From an uncultured Holophagaceae bacterium (lineage in GTDB: Bacteria; Acidobacteriota; Holophagae; Holophagales; Holophagaceae): a stretch of 34,017 nucleotides of DNA. Below are positions 14,232 to 23,700 of the stretch, piece by piece. Both the position numbers and the translations under genes were made by a program. The notes under the pieces were generated by a model. The model had not been told where the DNA came from and did not search any database. It saw nothing but the letters and a program-made list of their open reading frames with translations. The stretch's first letter is position 1, and the number at the start of each line of letters is the position of its first letter. Where the stretch lies: contig CAIRQL010000029.1 in NCBI GenBank assembly GCA_903880675.1, positions 1-34,017 on the forward strand. The letters run 5' to 3'.

Positions 14232-14972
14232 TCAGTCCTCTTGGAAGGTGCCCCAGCCCGCCCAGTCCAGCTTCTTAGCGGCAGTGTCGAGGGTGCCGTC
14301 GCGGCGCAGCGAGACCACGGTGCCCTTCTTCAGGGCCTGTCCCTGGTAGGTGATGTCTTGGCCCAGCATGGCCTGGCGCAGGCGGCCATCCTCGTAGAAC
14401 CACGCCATGGCCTGGGCGCCAAGCTTGACCGCAGTCCAGGCACCCCGCAGCACTGGTAGGGTCGAGGCACAGGGCAGGCCGTCGATGGTTTCCTCCTCGG
14501 CCAGCCAGACCGCGCGCAGCTTCCCGTTGGCGTGCAGCATGTGGCCCAGATAGCCCGTGTAGAACCGCCCCATGCCTCGGAGGCGATGCCCCTGGATGGT
14601 GGCCTCCTCAAAGAGCCAGAAGTGGCGCATCCGACCTGCCGGATCGAAGAACAGGGTGGCCTTGGCGGGCAGTAGCTGGTTGCTGACCAGGGTCGGGGCG
14701 CTGAGGACGGCTTCGGCGAGCTCCCCCGTCTTCTGGAAGGTGACCTGGGAACCGGCCGGGAGCATGACTTCGCCGTGGCGGTACTCCCGGGCCAGCGTGC
14801 ACTGCTCGACCTGCCCATTGTCAAAGCGCTTGGGGGTGCCTCCGCAGGGGACCTCTGCTCGGGGTGTCGGACCCTCCGGCAGGTTCTGTGCAGCCTGCAG
14901 GGAGCTCAACCCGAGGGTCAGGGCCAGGACGAGGATCGACTTCCGATTCAGAGTCGAAAAAATACGAGTCAT
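14232..14972 (-). CDS. Secreted protein with about five tandem ~30-residue units
   Basis: A 246-residue exported protein that I do not recognise. A signal peptide (RKSILVLALTLGLSSLQAAQ) leads into about five degenerate units of roughly 30 residues with the pattern L-x4-I-x-G-x2-L-x2-G-x4-F-x2-D-G-R-L-x2-A. Examples are FFDPAGRMRHFWLFEEATIQG, AWFYEDGRLRQAMLGQDITYQG and VVSLRRDGTLDTA. This recalls MORN-like or YwqK-like beta-hairpin repeats. ATG 14972 is chosen because GAGG lies eight bases upstream. ATG 14978 is two codons earlier and too close to that site. In minus-strand reading GGGTATATCCC, about 30 bases upstream, may supply the -10 box. It converges with the DUF4382 gene across a shared hairpin. 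Confidence 0.8.
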   Translation of the reverse strand: MTRIFSTLNRKSILVLALTLGLSSLQAAQNLPEGPTPRAEVPCGGTPKRFDNGQVEQCTLAREYRHGEVMLPAGSQVTFQKTGELAEAVLSAPTLVSNQLLPAKATLFFDPAGRMRHFWLFEEATIQGHRLRGMGRFYTGYLGHMLHANGKLRAVWLAEEETIDGLPCASTLPVLRGAWTAVKLGAQAMAWFYEDGRLRQAMLGQDITYQGQALKKGTVVSLRRDGTLDTAAKKLDWAGWGTFQED

Positions 14973-14978
14973 ATTCAT

Positions 14979-15103
14979 GCCTCGCTTTTTGTTTGGGATA
15001 TACCCAATGGTAGTGCGGCATGCAAGGAGGCGGAGGCGGCGTCTGCTACCTCCCCCAGCACCGGACGGTCCGGGCGAAGGCCGTAGACCTAGCGCGCTGA
15101 ACC
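14979..15103. other. Intergenic region, no gene seen
   Basis: Separates the methyltransferase stop from the secreted-protein start on the minus strand. It holds the AT-rich upstream part of the secreted-protein gene (TATATC within GGGTATATCCC, about 14996-15006) and a small perfect dyad CCGGAC-G-GTCCGG (15062-15074). No strong terminator is visible. Confidence 0.4.
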
Positions 15104-16267
15104 TTACACTGTGGCGGCGATGGCCCCCACGGTGAAGTCCGGGTGCAGGTCCATGAGGGGCCGCGGCGGGGGCGTGGCCTGGACCTGGCTGAAGCCGGCG
15201 TGGCGCAGGGCCGTCGCCCAGGCCTCCGGCGTGAGGAACCCGTGGCGGGGCCGCCACTGGGGATCCAGCTCCACCTCCGTGAAGCTGCTGATGAAGGTGA
15301 AGAAGAACTCCAGGTAGAGCGGGTGATCCAGGCTCGGCTTGAGGCACTCCCCGATGACCAGGCGGCCACCGGGCCGTAGGCGGCTGCGAAGATCCACCAG
15401 GGTGCGCTCCAGGTTCTGGGCCACGTGGAGGACGTTGATGCCGACGATGGCATCCAGGCTGGCGGCCTCAATGCCCTGGGCCCCCAGGTCCCGGTTCAGG
15501 TCCAGGCTCTGGAAGCTCAGTGGCAGACCCGGCGCAGTGCCCCGCAGGTCCCGCTGGGCCCGGCGGAGGAAGGCCAGGGCGACGTCGGTGTAGCGGTAGT
15601 CCGCAATGCGGTCCAGCCAGCCCTCCGCAGCGCCCCGCTGGGCCACCAGTTGGGCAAAAGACCCCGCCCCCGCTCCCAGCTCCAGGACCTTCGCCCCCTC
15701 GGGTAGGCCCTCCCGCAGGGCCAGGAGGGTGAGCAGGTTGTTGGGCAGGTAGGCCAGGTTTTCGTTACGGAAATAGCCGAGCCAAAGCGGAAACAGGGCC
15801 AGGTCGAAGAGCAGCGACTCGCCGGTGCGGCCCTCCATGAAGAAGGGCCGGATGTGGGAGCGCACGCCGTCCAGGAGGTCGAAGTTGCTTAGGTGGCCGG
15901 GGGCTGCGGCCTCCACCTCGCTGCGCAGGCCCTCCAGGTCCAGGTCCGGCGTGCCCGCCAGCCGGAAGATCGGGCCGTCGTGGTGCAGCAGGCCCGCGCT
16001 GGCCAGGAAGGGCAGCATCCAGGCCAGGGGCTTGCGGGCCTGGGCTGGCAGGTCCTGGCAGAGGCCCTCGAGGGTAAGGCCCTGGCGGAGGCGGGCCTCC
16101 CAGCCCAGGTCCAGGAGCAGCAACAGGCACACCCGGGCCGTGTAGACCTCCGAGAGCCGGTGCACAGCCAGGAAGGGGGGCGTGAAGAGGCAGGCGATCT
16201 CGGCCCCGCAGGGCCCCAGGAGGTCAAGACCGGGCGGCGTCCCGGAGGGGTCCGCCCGCAGGGTCAT
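15104..16267 (-). CDS. Class I SAM-dependent methyltransferase with N-terminal helical domain
   Basis: A 387-residue soluble methyltransferase. The first 180 residues are mostly helical and contain a winged-helix-like part (TLEGLCQDLPAQARKPLAWM, LASAGLLHHDGPIFRL), as in O-methyltransferases and polyketide-associated methyltransferases. The Rossmann domain begins with the SAM-binding motif VLELGAGAGSF at 194-204. Acidic YTDV and the later LDAIVGINVLHVAQN and LRPGGRLVIGE (motif III region) follow. The ATG overlaps the prs stop by four bases (ATGA), so it is translated with prs. The substrate cannot be told: the architecture fits small-molecule or acyl-carrier substrates better than nucleic acid. 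Confidence 0.88.
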   Translation of the reverse strand: MTLRADPSGTPPGLDLLGPCGAEIACLFTPPFLAVHRLSEVYTARVCLLLLLDLGWEARLRQGLTLEGLCQDLPAQARKPLAWMLPFLASAGLLHHDGPIFRLAGTPDLDLEGLRSEVEAAAPGHLSNFDLLDGVRSHIRPFFMEGRTGESLLFDLALFPLWLGYFRNENLAYLPNNLLTLLALREGLPEGAKVLELGAGAGSFAQLVAQRGAAEGWLDRIADYRYTDVALAFLRRAQRDLRGTAPGLPLSFQSLDLNRDLGAQGIEAASLDAIVGINVLHVAQNLERTLVDLRSRLRPGGRLVIGECLKPSLDHPLYLEFFFTFISSFTEVELDPQWRPRHGFLTPEAWATALRHAGFSQVQATPPPRPLMDLHPDFTVGAIAATV

Positions 16268-17214
16268 GAGTCCATCATCTCGCTGATGCTGCGGCCTCCG
16301 TGGATGCGCAGGATGGCGTCCCCGAAGACCCCGGCGGTGGAGAGCACCTTGAGGTTGGGCAGGGCCAGGCGCTGGGCGGCGGAGACGGGGATGCTGTCCG
16401 TGACCACCAGCTCATCCAGCTCGGCGGAGCGCAGGGTCTCCATGGCATTGCCGGACAGGACGGGGTGGGTGACGCCCACGCGGACCGTGCGGGCATTGAA
16501 CTCGCGGAGGATGCGGGCGGCTTCCTTGATGGAGCCGCCGGTGGCGATCTCGTCGTCGTAGATGATGGCGTCCCGGCCTTCCACATCACCGATGAGGGCC
16601 ACGCTCTGGGCCTTTTCGGAGTCGTCGAAGCGGCGCTTGTCGATGATGGCCATGGGCACGGACAGGCGCTTGGCAAAGTGGCCTGCGAACTTCGCAGCAC
16701 CGGCGTCGGTGGCCACCACCACGGCGTTGGAGAGATCCTTGGTCTTGAAGTAGTTGGTGAGGATCGGCGTGGCCAGCAGCTGATCGGCGGGCTTGCGGAA
16801 GAAGCCCAGGATCTGCGGTGCGTGCAGGGTCATGGTGAGCACGCGGTCGGCACCGGCGGTCTCCAGCAGATCGGCCACCAGGCGGGCCGTGATGGAGATG
16901 CGCGCCTCGTCCTTCTTGTCGCTGCGGGCGTAGGGGAAGTAGGGCAGCACCGCCGTGATGCGCGCCGCCGATGCGAACTTCAGCGCATCGATGAGGATCA
17001 GCAGCTCCAGCAGGTGGTCGCTGACGGGCGGGCAGGAGGACTGGATCACGAAGACATCTGCCTCGCGGACATTCTCCTCGATCTTCACCTTGATGTTCTC
17101 GTTGGAGAAGCGGGTCACCTTCAGGCGCCCCAGCGGCATGCCCATGTGCGTGGCGATGCCCCTCGCCAGGTCCGGGTGACTGCTCCCGGAAAAGACCTTC
17201 ATCTCGCCGAACAT
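16264..17214 (-). CDS. prs: Ribose-phosphate pyrophosphokinase (PRPP synthetase)
   Basis: Makes PRPP from ribose 5-phosphate and ATP for nucleotide, His and Trp synthesis. 316 residues, the normal length. Landmarks are SGSSHPDLA near the N-terminus, the ATP-binding PYFPYARSDKKDEA (91-104), the metal-binding LTMTLHAPQILGFF (126-139), the catalytic flexible-loop IDKRR (191-195) and the PRPP loop YDDEIATGGSI (219-229). The usual bacterial YARQDRK and VDDxxxTxGT forms are replaced by YARSDKK and YDDEIATGGS, so it belongs to a divergent branch. ATG 17214 follows GGGGG four bases upstream. It starts 57 bp after the YgiC-like gene, and a small hairpin (17228-17247) lies in that gap. The overlapping methyltransferase follows. 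Confidence 0.93.
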   Translation of the reverse strand: MFGEMKVFSGSSHPDLARGIATHMGMPLGRLKVTRFSNENIKVKIEENVREADVFVIQSSCPPVSDHLLELLILIDALKFASAARITAVLPYFPYARSDKKDEARISITARLVADLLETAGADRVLTMTLHAPQILGFFRKPADQLLATPILTNYFKTKDLSNAVVVATDAGAAKFAGHFAKRLSVPMAIIDKRRFDDSEKAQSVALIGDVEGRDAIIYDDEIATGGSIKEAARILREFNARTVRVGVTHPVLSGNAMETLRSAELDELVVTDSIPVSAAQRLALPNLKVLSTAGVFGDAILRIHGGRSISEMMDS

Positions 17215-17271
17215 GGATCCCCCGAGTCTGGGTCCAGTGTAACCCAGCGGACGCCCTCGGTGGCCTGGGAG

Positions 17272-18426
17272 CTAGGCCTGGATGTAGTGGGGCACGAAGG
17301 CGCTGGTGTTGTCCGTCACCGGCCCGGCGGACTCCCGGATGCCCAGGCCGGCGGGTTCCCCGTCCACCACCCAGGTGCCCAGCACCGGGTGGAACCCGTC
17401 CAGACAGGGGATGGGGGCCAGGGCCTGGTAGACGATGCCTTCGGCGCCGTACTCGGGCCGCTCGGGGGCGAAGAAGATGGGCTGGCCCGGCCGGTGGAGC
17501 TCCACGTTGGCCCCCTCCCGCCCCAGGATGGGCTTCTTCACGAAGCCCTTTTGAGCCAGCTCCCGGGGATAGTCCAGGTAGGCCGGCAGGAGCAGCTCGT
17601 GGCCCGGGAACAGCTCCCACAGCACGGCCAGCAGGGCCTTATTGGAGAGCAAGAGCTTCCAGGCGGGCTCCAGGAAGAGGCAGGGGCGGGGGCTGAGGGC
17701 CAGGTGGGGGGCGAAGGCATCCCGGGCCATGAACTCCCAGGGGTAGAGCTTGAAGGCGGCGGCCACGGGGCGCTCATCCAGGTCCACAAAGAGCTTGCGG
17801 CGCTCGTCCCAGCCCAGGTCCTCCAGGGGCATCTGGAGGCTCTGTACCCCCGCCTGGTCCGCCGTGTCCCGCAGGTAGGCCACGGTCTGGATGTCTTCCA
17901 GGGTGTCCTGGTGCAGGAAGGCCACAGGGGCCAGGGGCAGGAAGGCCTTGGCCCGCCCCCAGGCCGCCACCAGGCGCTCGTGGAGGGCGTTGAACTGGTC
18001 CCGCTCCGGCATCAGATCCTGGAGCCAGAACCACTGGATGATGGCCGCCTCCACCAGGGCGGTGGGGGTATCAGCGTTGTACTCCAGCAGCTTGGGGGGG
18101 CCTGCGCCGTCGTAGGCCAGGTCGAAGCGGCCGTAGATGGACACCTCATCCTGCTCCCAGGAGGCCTCGATGATCGGGGCCAGAAAGCCGGGGATACCCA
18201 GGTCTGCGTAGCGCCGGGTGCTGATGATGTGCTGGGCGGCCTCCAGGCAGAGGGCCTGCAGGGTGGTCGTGGCGGCCTCCAGGGTGTGGATCTCGGCGGG
18301 AGTGAAGCGGTAGGCCGTCCCCTCCTTCCAATAGGGCTGGCCGTCGTCGTGGGTGTGGTGGAGCAGGCCCTGGGCCTCCACGGTCTGCTGCCAGCCGTCC
18401 CGCTGGCGGTGGGTGGTCCGCTGCAT
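17272..18426 (-). CDS. YgiC-like glutathionylspermidine synthase family ATP-grasp ligase
   Basis: A 384-residue member of the glutathionylspermidine synthase C-terminal family, the same length as E. coli YgiC. The family has an ATP-grasp fold that joins an amine to a carboxylate, but YgiC itself lacks a proven substrate. Visible signatures are YGRFDLAYDG followed by LLEYNADTPTALVEAAIIQW (substrate/metal part), then near the C-terminus KKPILGREGANVEL (ATP-binding Lys and loop) and LGTWVVDGEPAGLGIRES (metal-binding end). No amidase domain is fused, unlike true bifunctional Gss. ATG 18426 follows GAGGAG, which overlaps the stop of the YgiB-like gene, so the pair is coupled in the same order as ygiB-ygiC in enterobacteria. 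Confidence 0.9.
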   Translation of the reverse strand: MQRTTHRQRDGWQQTVEAQGLLHHTHDDGQPYWKEGTAYRFTPAEIHTLEAATTTLQALCLEAAQHIISTRRYADLGIPGFLAPIIEASWEQDEVSIYGRFDLAYDGAGPPKLLEYNADTPTALVEAAIIQWFWLQDLMPERDQFNALHERLVAAWGRAKAFLPLAPVAFLHQDTLEDIQTVAYLRDTADQAGVQSLQMPLEDLGWDERRKLFVDLDERPVAAAFKLYPWEFMARDAFAPHLALSPRPCLFLEPAWKLLLSNKALLAVLWELFPGHELLLPAYLDYPRELAQKGFVKKPILGREGANVELHRPGQPIFFAPERPEYGAEGIVYQALAPIPCLDGFHPVLGTWVVDGEPAGLGIRESAGPVTDNTSAFVPHYIQA

Positions 18427-18436
18427 GGGTTGCTCC

Positions 18437-19318
18437 TCAGGATCCGGCGGCGGCGCCGCGACCGATGCCGCCAAAGCCGCTGCGGGCCACGCCGCCCATG
18501 CCGGTCTTGCCAGTGACGCCGCCCGCCGCCCCGGCTACGCCGTAGGCCTGGCCGGAGATGGGGACCTCGGAGGCCCGGGGTGGGTTCCATGCCTGGCCGC
18601 TGAGGAACACGCCGGAGCGGCCACCGGTGGCGGCAGCAGCGCTCTGGTAGGGTCGGGCGTCCTCCTGCTGGAAGGGGCGGCCAGGGGCGTTGAAGCGGTA
18701 GCCCATGGGGTGGGGCGCAAAGCCGGACCCGTAGCCGAAGCCCATGGGGGAGGGCCGGTTGAAGAGGAAGTGCCAGAGCAGGTAGTCGTCCAGCCAGGAG
18801 CGGTGACCCCAGCTACTGCGCTCGGGGTGCCGCTCGCGCACCGCCGCCACCTCCCCGGCGATGCCGTGGCGCTGGGCCAGGGCCTCCATCTTGGCGGCGT
18901 CGACCTTGTTGATGACCCACAGAAAGCCGCGGTCCTCGGTGGTGTTCTCACCCGCGGGACGGATATCCCGCAGACGCTCGGCACTGAGCTGGCGCACGAC
19001 GGCATTCCCGGTGCCACCCTCCGTGGCGTTGACGCCCACCAGGTAGAGGTTCGGGGTGAGCTGGGTAAAGGAGAACCCCTGCACGCTCACATCCGCCTGG
19101 TGCTCCGTCATGAAGTCCTGGGACGCCACGCGCAGCTGCTCCAGCACCGCTGGGCTGGGGGGCTGCAACTCCTCGCGCTGGCGGCGGGCGGCCTCCTCTG
19201 CTTGGGCCTTCCGGGTGCGCTCAGCCTCCTGGCGGCCGCAGCCCATGTAGGTCGCAGAGAGGGCCAGCATCAGGATGCCGGGGACGCGCAGGGATCGGTA
19301 GAACGAACGCTGGCTCAC
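18437..19318 (-). CDS. YgiB-like (DUF1190-type) lipoprotein
   Basis: A 293-residue exported protein. A short signal (YRSLRVPGILMLALSATYMGC) ends at a lipobox Cys. A charged helix (RQEAERTRKAQAEEAARRQ) and a globular part of about 110 residues follow. Then comes an aromatic/Gly-rich segment (HFLFNRPSPMGFGYGSGF) and a Gly/Ala-rich tail ending RSGFGGIGRGAAAGS. The tail and the neighbouring YgiC-like gene resemble E. coli YgiB, although the middle is longer. The start is GTG 19318, with AAGGTG six bases upstream. A longer frame runs into murA and is rejected. It begins 43 bp after murA stops. Function unknown, probably envelope-associated with the ligase. The DUF1190 assignment rests on tail likeness and context. 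Confidence 0.65.
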   Translation of the reverse strand: MSQRSFYRSLRVPGILMLALSATYMGCGRQEAERTRKAQAEEAARRQREELQPPSPAVLEQLRVASQDFMTEHQADVSVQGFSFTQLTPNLYLVGVNATEGGTGNAVVRQLSAERLRDIRPAGENTTEDRGFLWVINKVDAAKMEALAQRHGIAGEVAAVRERHPERSSWGHRSWLDDYLLWHFLFNRPSPMGFGYGSGFAPHPMGYRFNAPGRPFQQEDARPYQSAAAATGGRSGVFLSGQAWNPPRASEVPISGQAYGVAGAAGGVTGKTGMGGVARSGFGGIGRGAAAGS

Positions 19319-19361
19319 AGTGGACACCTTGAGGCCCGGCGTGGGCCGGGGAGGATGGAGT

Positions 19362-20663
<1,302 letters not shown>

Positions 20664-20760
20664 CGATTCTCCCGCCCTCCAGCGTAGCCCATTCGGCCCG
20701 GGGACCGGGTCTCCACGCTTTTCCTGCCCGGATTTCCGGCATTGGCCTGAAAATCCCCCC
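20664..20760. promoter_or_regulatory. Divergent promoter region between murA and the debranching enzyme
   Basis: 97 bp that must carry both start signals. GAAAAT (20749-20754) lies six bases before the debranching-enzyme ATG and may be its -10 box in a leaderless arrangement, since no Shine-Dalgarno site precedes that ATG. No strong -35 is seen on either strand. Confidence 0.3.
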
Positions 20761-23700
20761 ATGCCGCATCCCGTCATGAGCCCCTCCTGTGGCACCCCGC
20801 TGCTCCGCTACGTGGGGGATCGGGTGGTCTTCCGCCTGGCCCACCCCGAGCCCGGGGCCCAGGGCTGGCGGGCCTTTCTGCGGACCAACCTGACCCGTGG
20901 GGGCCGCATGCGGGAGGAGACCTTGGCCCTGCTGGGGGAGCGCCTGCGGGACCCGGCGGGTTCCTCCTGGCGGGACATTCCGCTGCGGGAGGACGGGGCT
21001 GGCTGGCACCTGGACCTGGCCCTCACAGAGCCAGGCCCCTTCCGGGCCAAGGCCTATTGTGTGGACCCGGAGGGACGCCAGCACTGGCCTGAGGGCGAAG
21101 ATGTGGGCTTGTCCGTGCATCCGGACCGCCTGCGCACGGGCAACACGATCTACTGCGCCTTCCCCCGCATGTTCGGTGGCGCCGCCGGTCGGCAGCGGCC
21201 CGACCTGGCCCCGGCTGTGGCGGCCCTGGATGCGGCGGGCTATGCGGTCATCCCTCCCTCGGGCACCCTGCGGGACCTGACCACCGCCGTGCCCCACATC
21301 CTGGACGACCTGGGCTGCCGCTTCCTGCACCTGCTGCCCGTGGGGCCCGTCCCCACCACCTTCGCCCGCATGGGCCGCTTCGGCAGCCCCTATGCCCAGC
21401 TCGACCTCACAGCCATCGACCCCGCCCTGGTGGAGCTGGACCGCCGCACCACGGCGGAGGACCAGTTCCGGGAGCTGACCTCGGCGGTCCACCAGCGCGG
21501 GGGGCAGGTCCTGCTCGACATCCTGGTGAACCACACGGGCTGGGGCAGCCGCCTGTTGGAGCACCGGCCGGACTGGTTCCGCCGCAATGCCGATGGCACC
21601 TTCCACAGTCCCGGTGCCTGGGGTACCACCTGGGAGGATTTGGTGGAGCTGGACCAAGGCAGCCCGGCCCTGTGGGACACCGTGGCCCGGGCCCTGATCA
21701 TCTGGTGCGAGCGAGGCGTGGACGGCTTCCGCTGCGATGCGGGCTACATGGTCCCGCTGCCGGCCTGGCAGTACATCACGGCCAAGGTCCATCAGGCCTA
21801 TCCCGAGGCGATCTTCCTGCTGGAGGGCCTGGGCGGGGCCTGGGAGGCCACGGACACCCTGCTGGCCCGGGGCGGCATGCACTGGGCCTACTCGGAGCTG
21901 TTCCAGAACCACACCCCCACCGATGTGGCCCCCTATCTGGACCACTGCTTCCGGGCGGGGGCTCGCACGGGGCTCCTGGTCCACTACAGCGAGACCCATG
22001 ACAACCAGCGCCTGGCCCAGCGGGGGGCCTCCTGGTCCCTGCTGCGGAACCGCCTCTGCGCCCTGGCCAGCCAGAGCGGGGGCTTCGGCTTCACCTGCGG
22101 GGCCGAGTGGCTGGCGGCGGACAAGGTGGATGTCCACGAAGCCCGGGACCTGGCCTGGGGCGCCGAGCCCAACCTGGTGAAGGAGCTGGCGGCGCTGAAC
22201 GCCCTCATCTCGGACCACCCCTGCTTCTTCGACGGGGCCCAGGTACGCCGGGTGAGCGGACCCGCAGACCCGGTGCTGGCCCTGCTGAGAACCTCGGCCG
22301 AGGGCCTGGATCAGGTCCTGGTGCTGGTGAACCTGGATACGGAAGTCGCCCGCACCTGTCCCGTGGCGGGACCGGACTGGGAGGGCCTGGGCGAGGCCTG
22401 CGTGGACCTGCTGGGCCAGGCTGTTCCCGACGGCAAAGCCCTGCCGGGTGGCGGCCGGGCCCTGACCCTGCGGCCCGGCGAGAGCTTCTGCCTGGCGGCC
22501 CAAGCCGAGCCCTCCGGCCTGGCCGGCGAGGCCTACCGACGCACCCGGGCCCTGGCGGCCTGGGCCCTCCAGGCTCTGGCCGCCGTCCATCCTGCCGAGG
22601 CCCTGGGCCCTGGAGACTGGCGGGGTCTGGCGGAGCGGGTCGAGCGGGATCCCGCAGCCTTTCTGGCGGCCCTGGCGCACCTGGAGCCGGCGCACCTGGC
22701 CCACAGCCTCTTGGGGTGCCTGGACGCTGCCTTGGCCAAGGGCGTCTTCCCCCGGGTGACGCCCTGGGCGACGGGGGATGCCCGCCGGGTGAGCCTGGTC
22801 CCCCCCGGGCATTGGCTGCTGCTGACGGATCCCGGGCCCTTCGAGGCCACCCTCTCTCTACCAGGGCTGCCCGACCTCCACCTGCGCAGCGTGGCGGCCG
22901 GTGACGCCTGGATGGCCACCGTGCCCCCGGACCTAGGCCGGAGTGGGGAGGGCACCCTCCATCTGCGCCGCCACCGGGAGGGCCTGGCGGTCCTCCAGGC
23001 CACCCTCCGCTTCCTACCCGCCGAGCCCAGCGCTGCTGCCACCAGCGCCTCATCGGGTCTGGCCCTCCTCACCAACGGCCGGGGCGGCATGGCCCGCCTG
23101 CAGGCGGACCTGGGGGCCATCGCCTCCAAGTACGACTGCCTCCTGGCGGCGAATCTCCACCCCACCGCCCCCTCGGACCGGCATGTGCTGGCCAAGCGCC
23201 TGCGGGCCTGGGTGAATGCGGACGGCTTCATCACGGCTCTGGATGGCCTCAACCTGGTGCGCTTCGAGGCCGGTCCGCCGGTGCGGTGGACCTTCCAGGC
23301 CAGTGCCGGAGACGGTCGCCGGGTGGAGGTGGGCCTGGAGGCCTGGATGCTCCCGGACCAGAACGCCGTGGGCCTGCGCTGGACCCGGCCCAAGGGGGCG
23401 GGACAGGCCGCCGACCTGCCCCCGGACCGGCAGGTTCGCCTCACGGTGCGCCTGGACCTGGAAGACCGCTCCTTCCACGGGGAGACGCACCTGGATCCGG
23501 GCCTGGAGGCCCACTTCCGGGCTGCTACCTCCGTCTTGGCGAAGGCCCCGGGCTTCCGCTTTGCGCCGGCTTCCGGTCGGCAACTGGCGGCCTGGGCGGA
23601 CGCCGGGTCCTACCACCCGGAGCCTGAGTCCTGTCGGGGCATCCCCCACCCCGTAGAGGCCTCCCGAGGACTGGCGGCCTCTGGAGATGCCTGGAGCCCA

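Noticed and set aside
16300-18516. 738-codon plus-strand frame across prs and the YgiC-like gene
   Set aside because: It crosses two clear minus-strand genes and has the Gly/His/Val composition of an antisense shadow.
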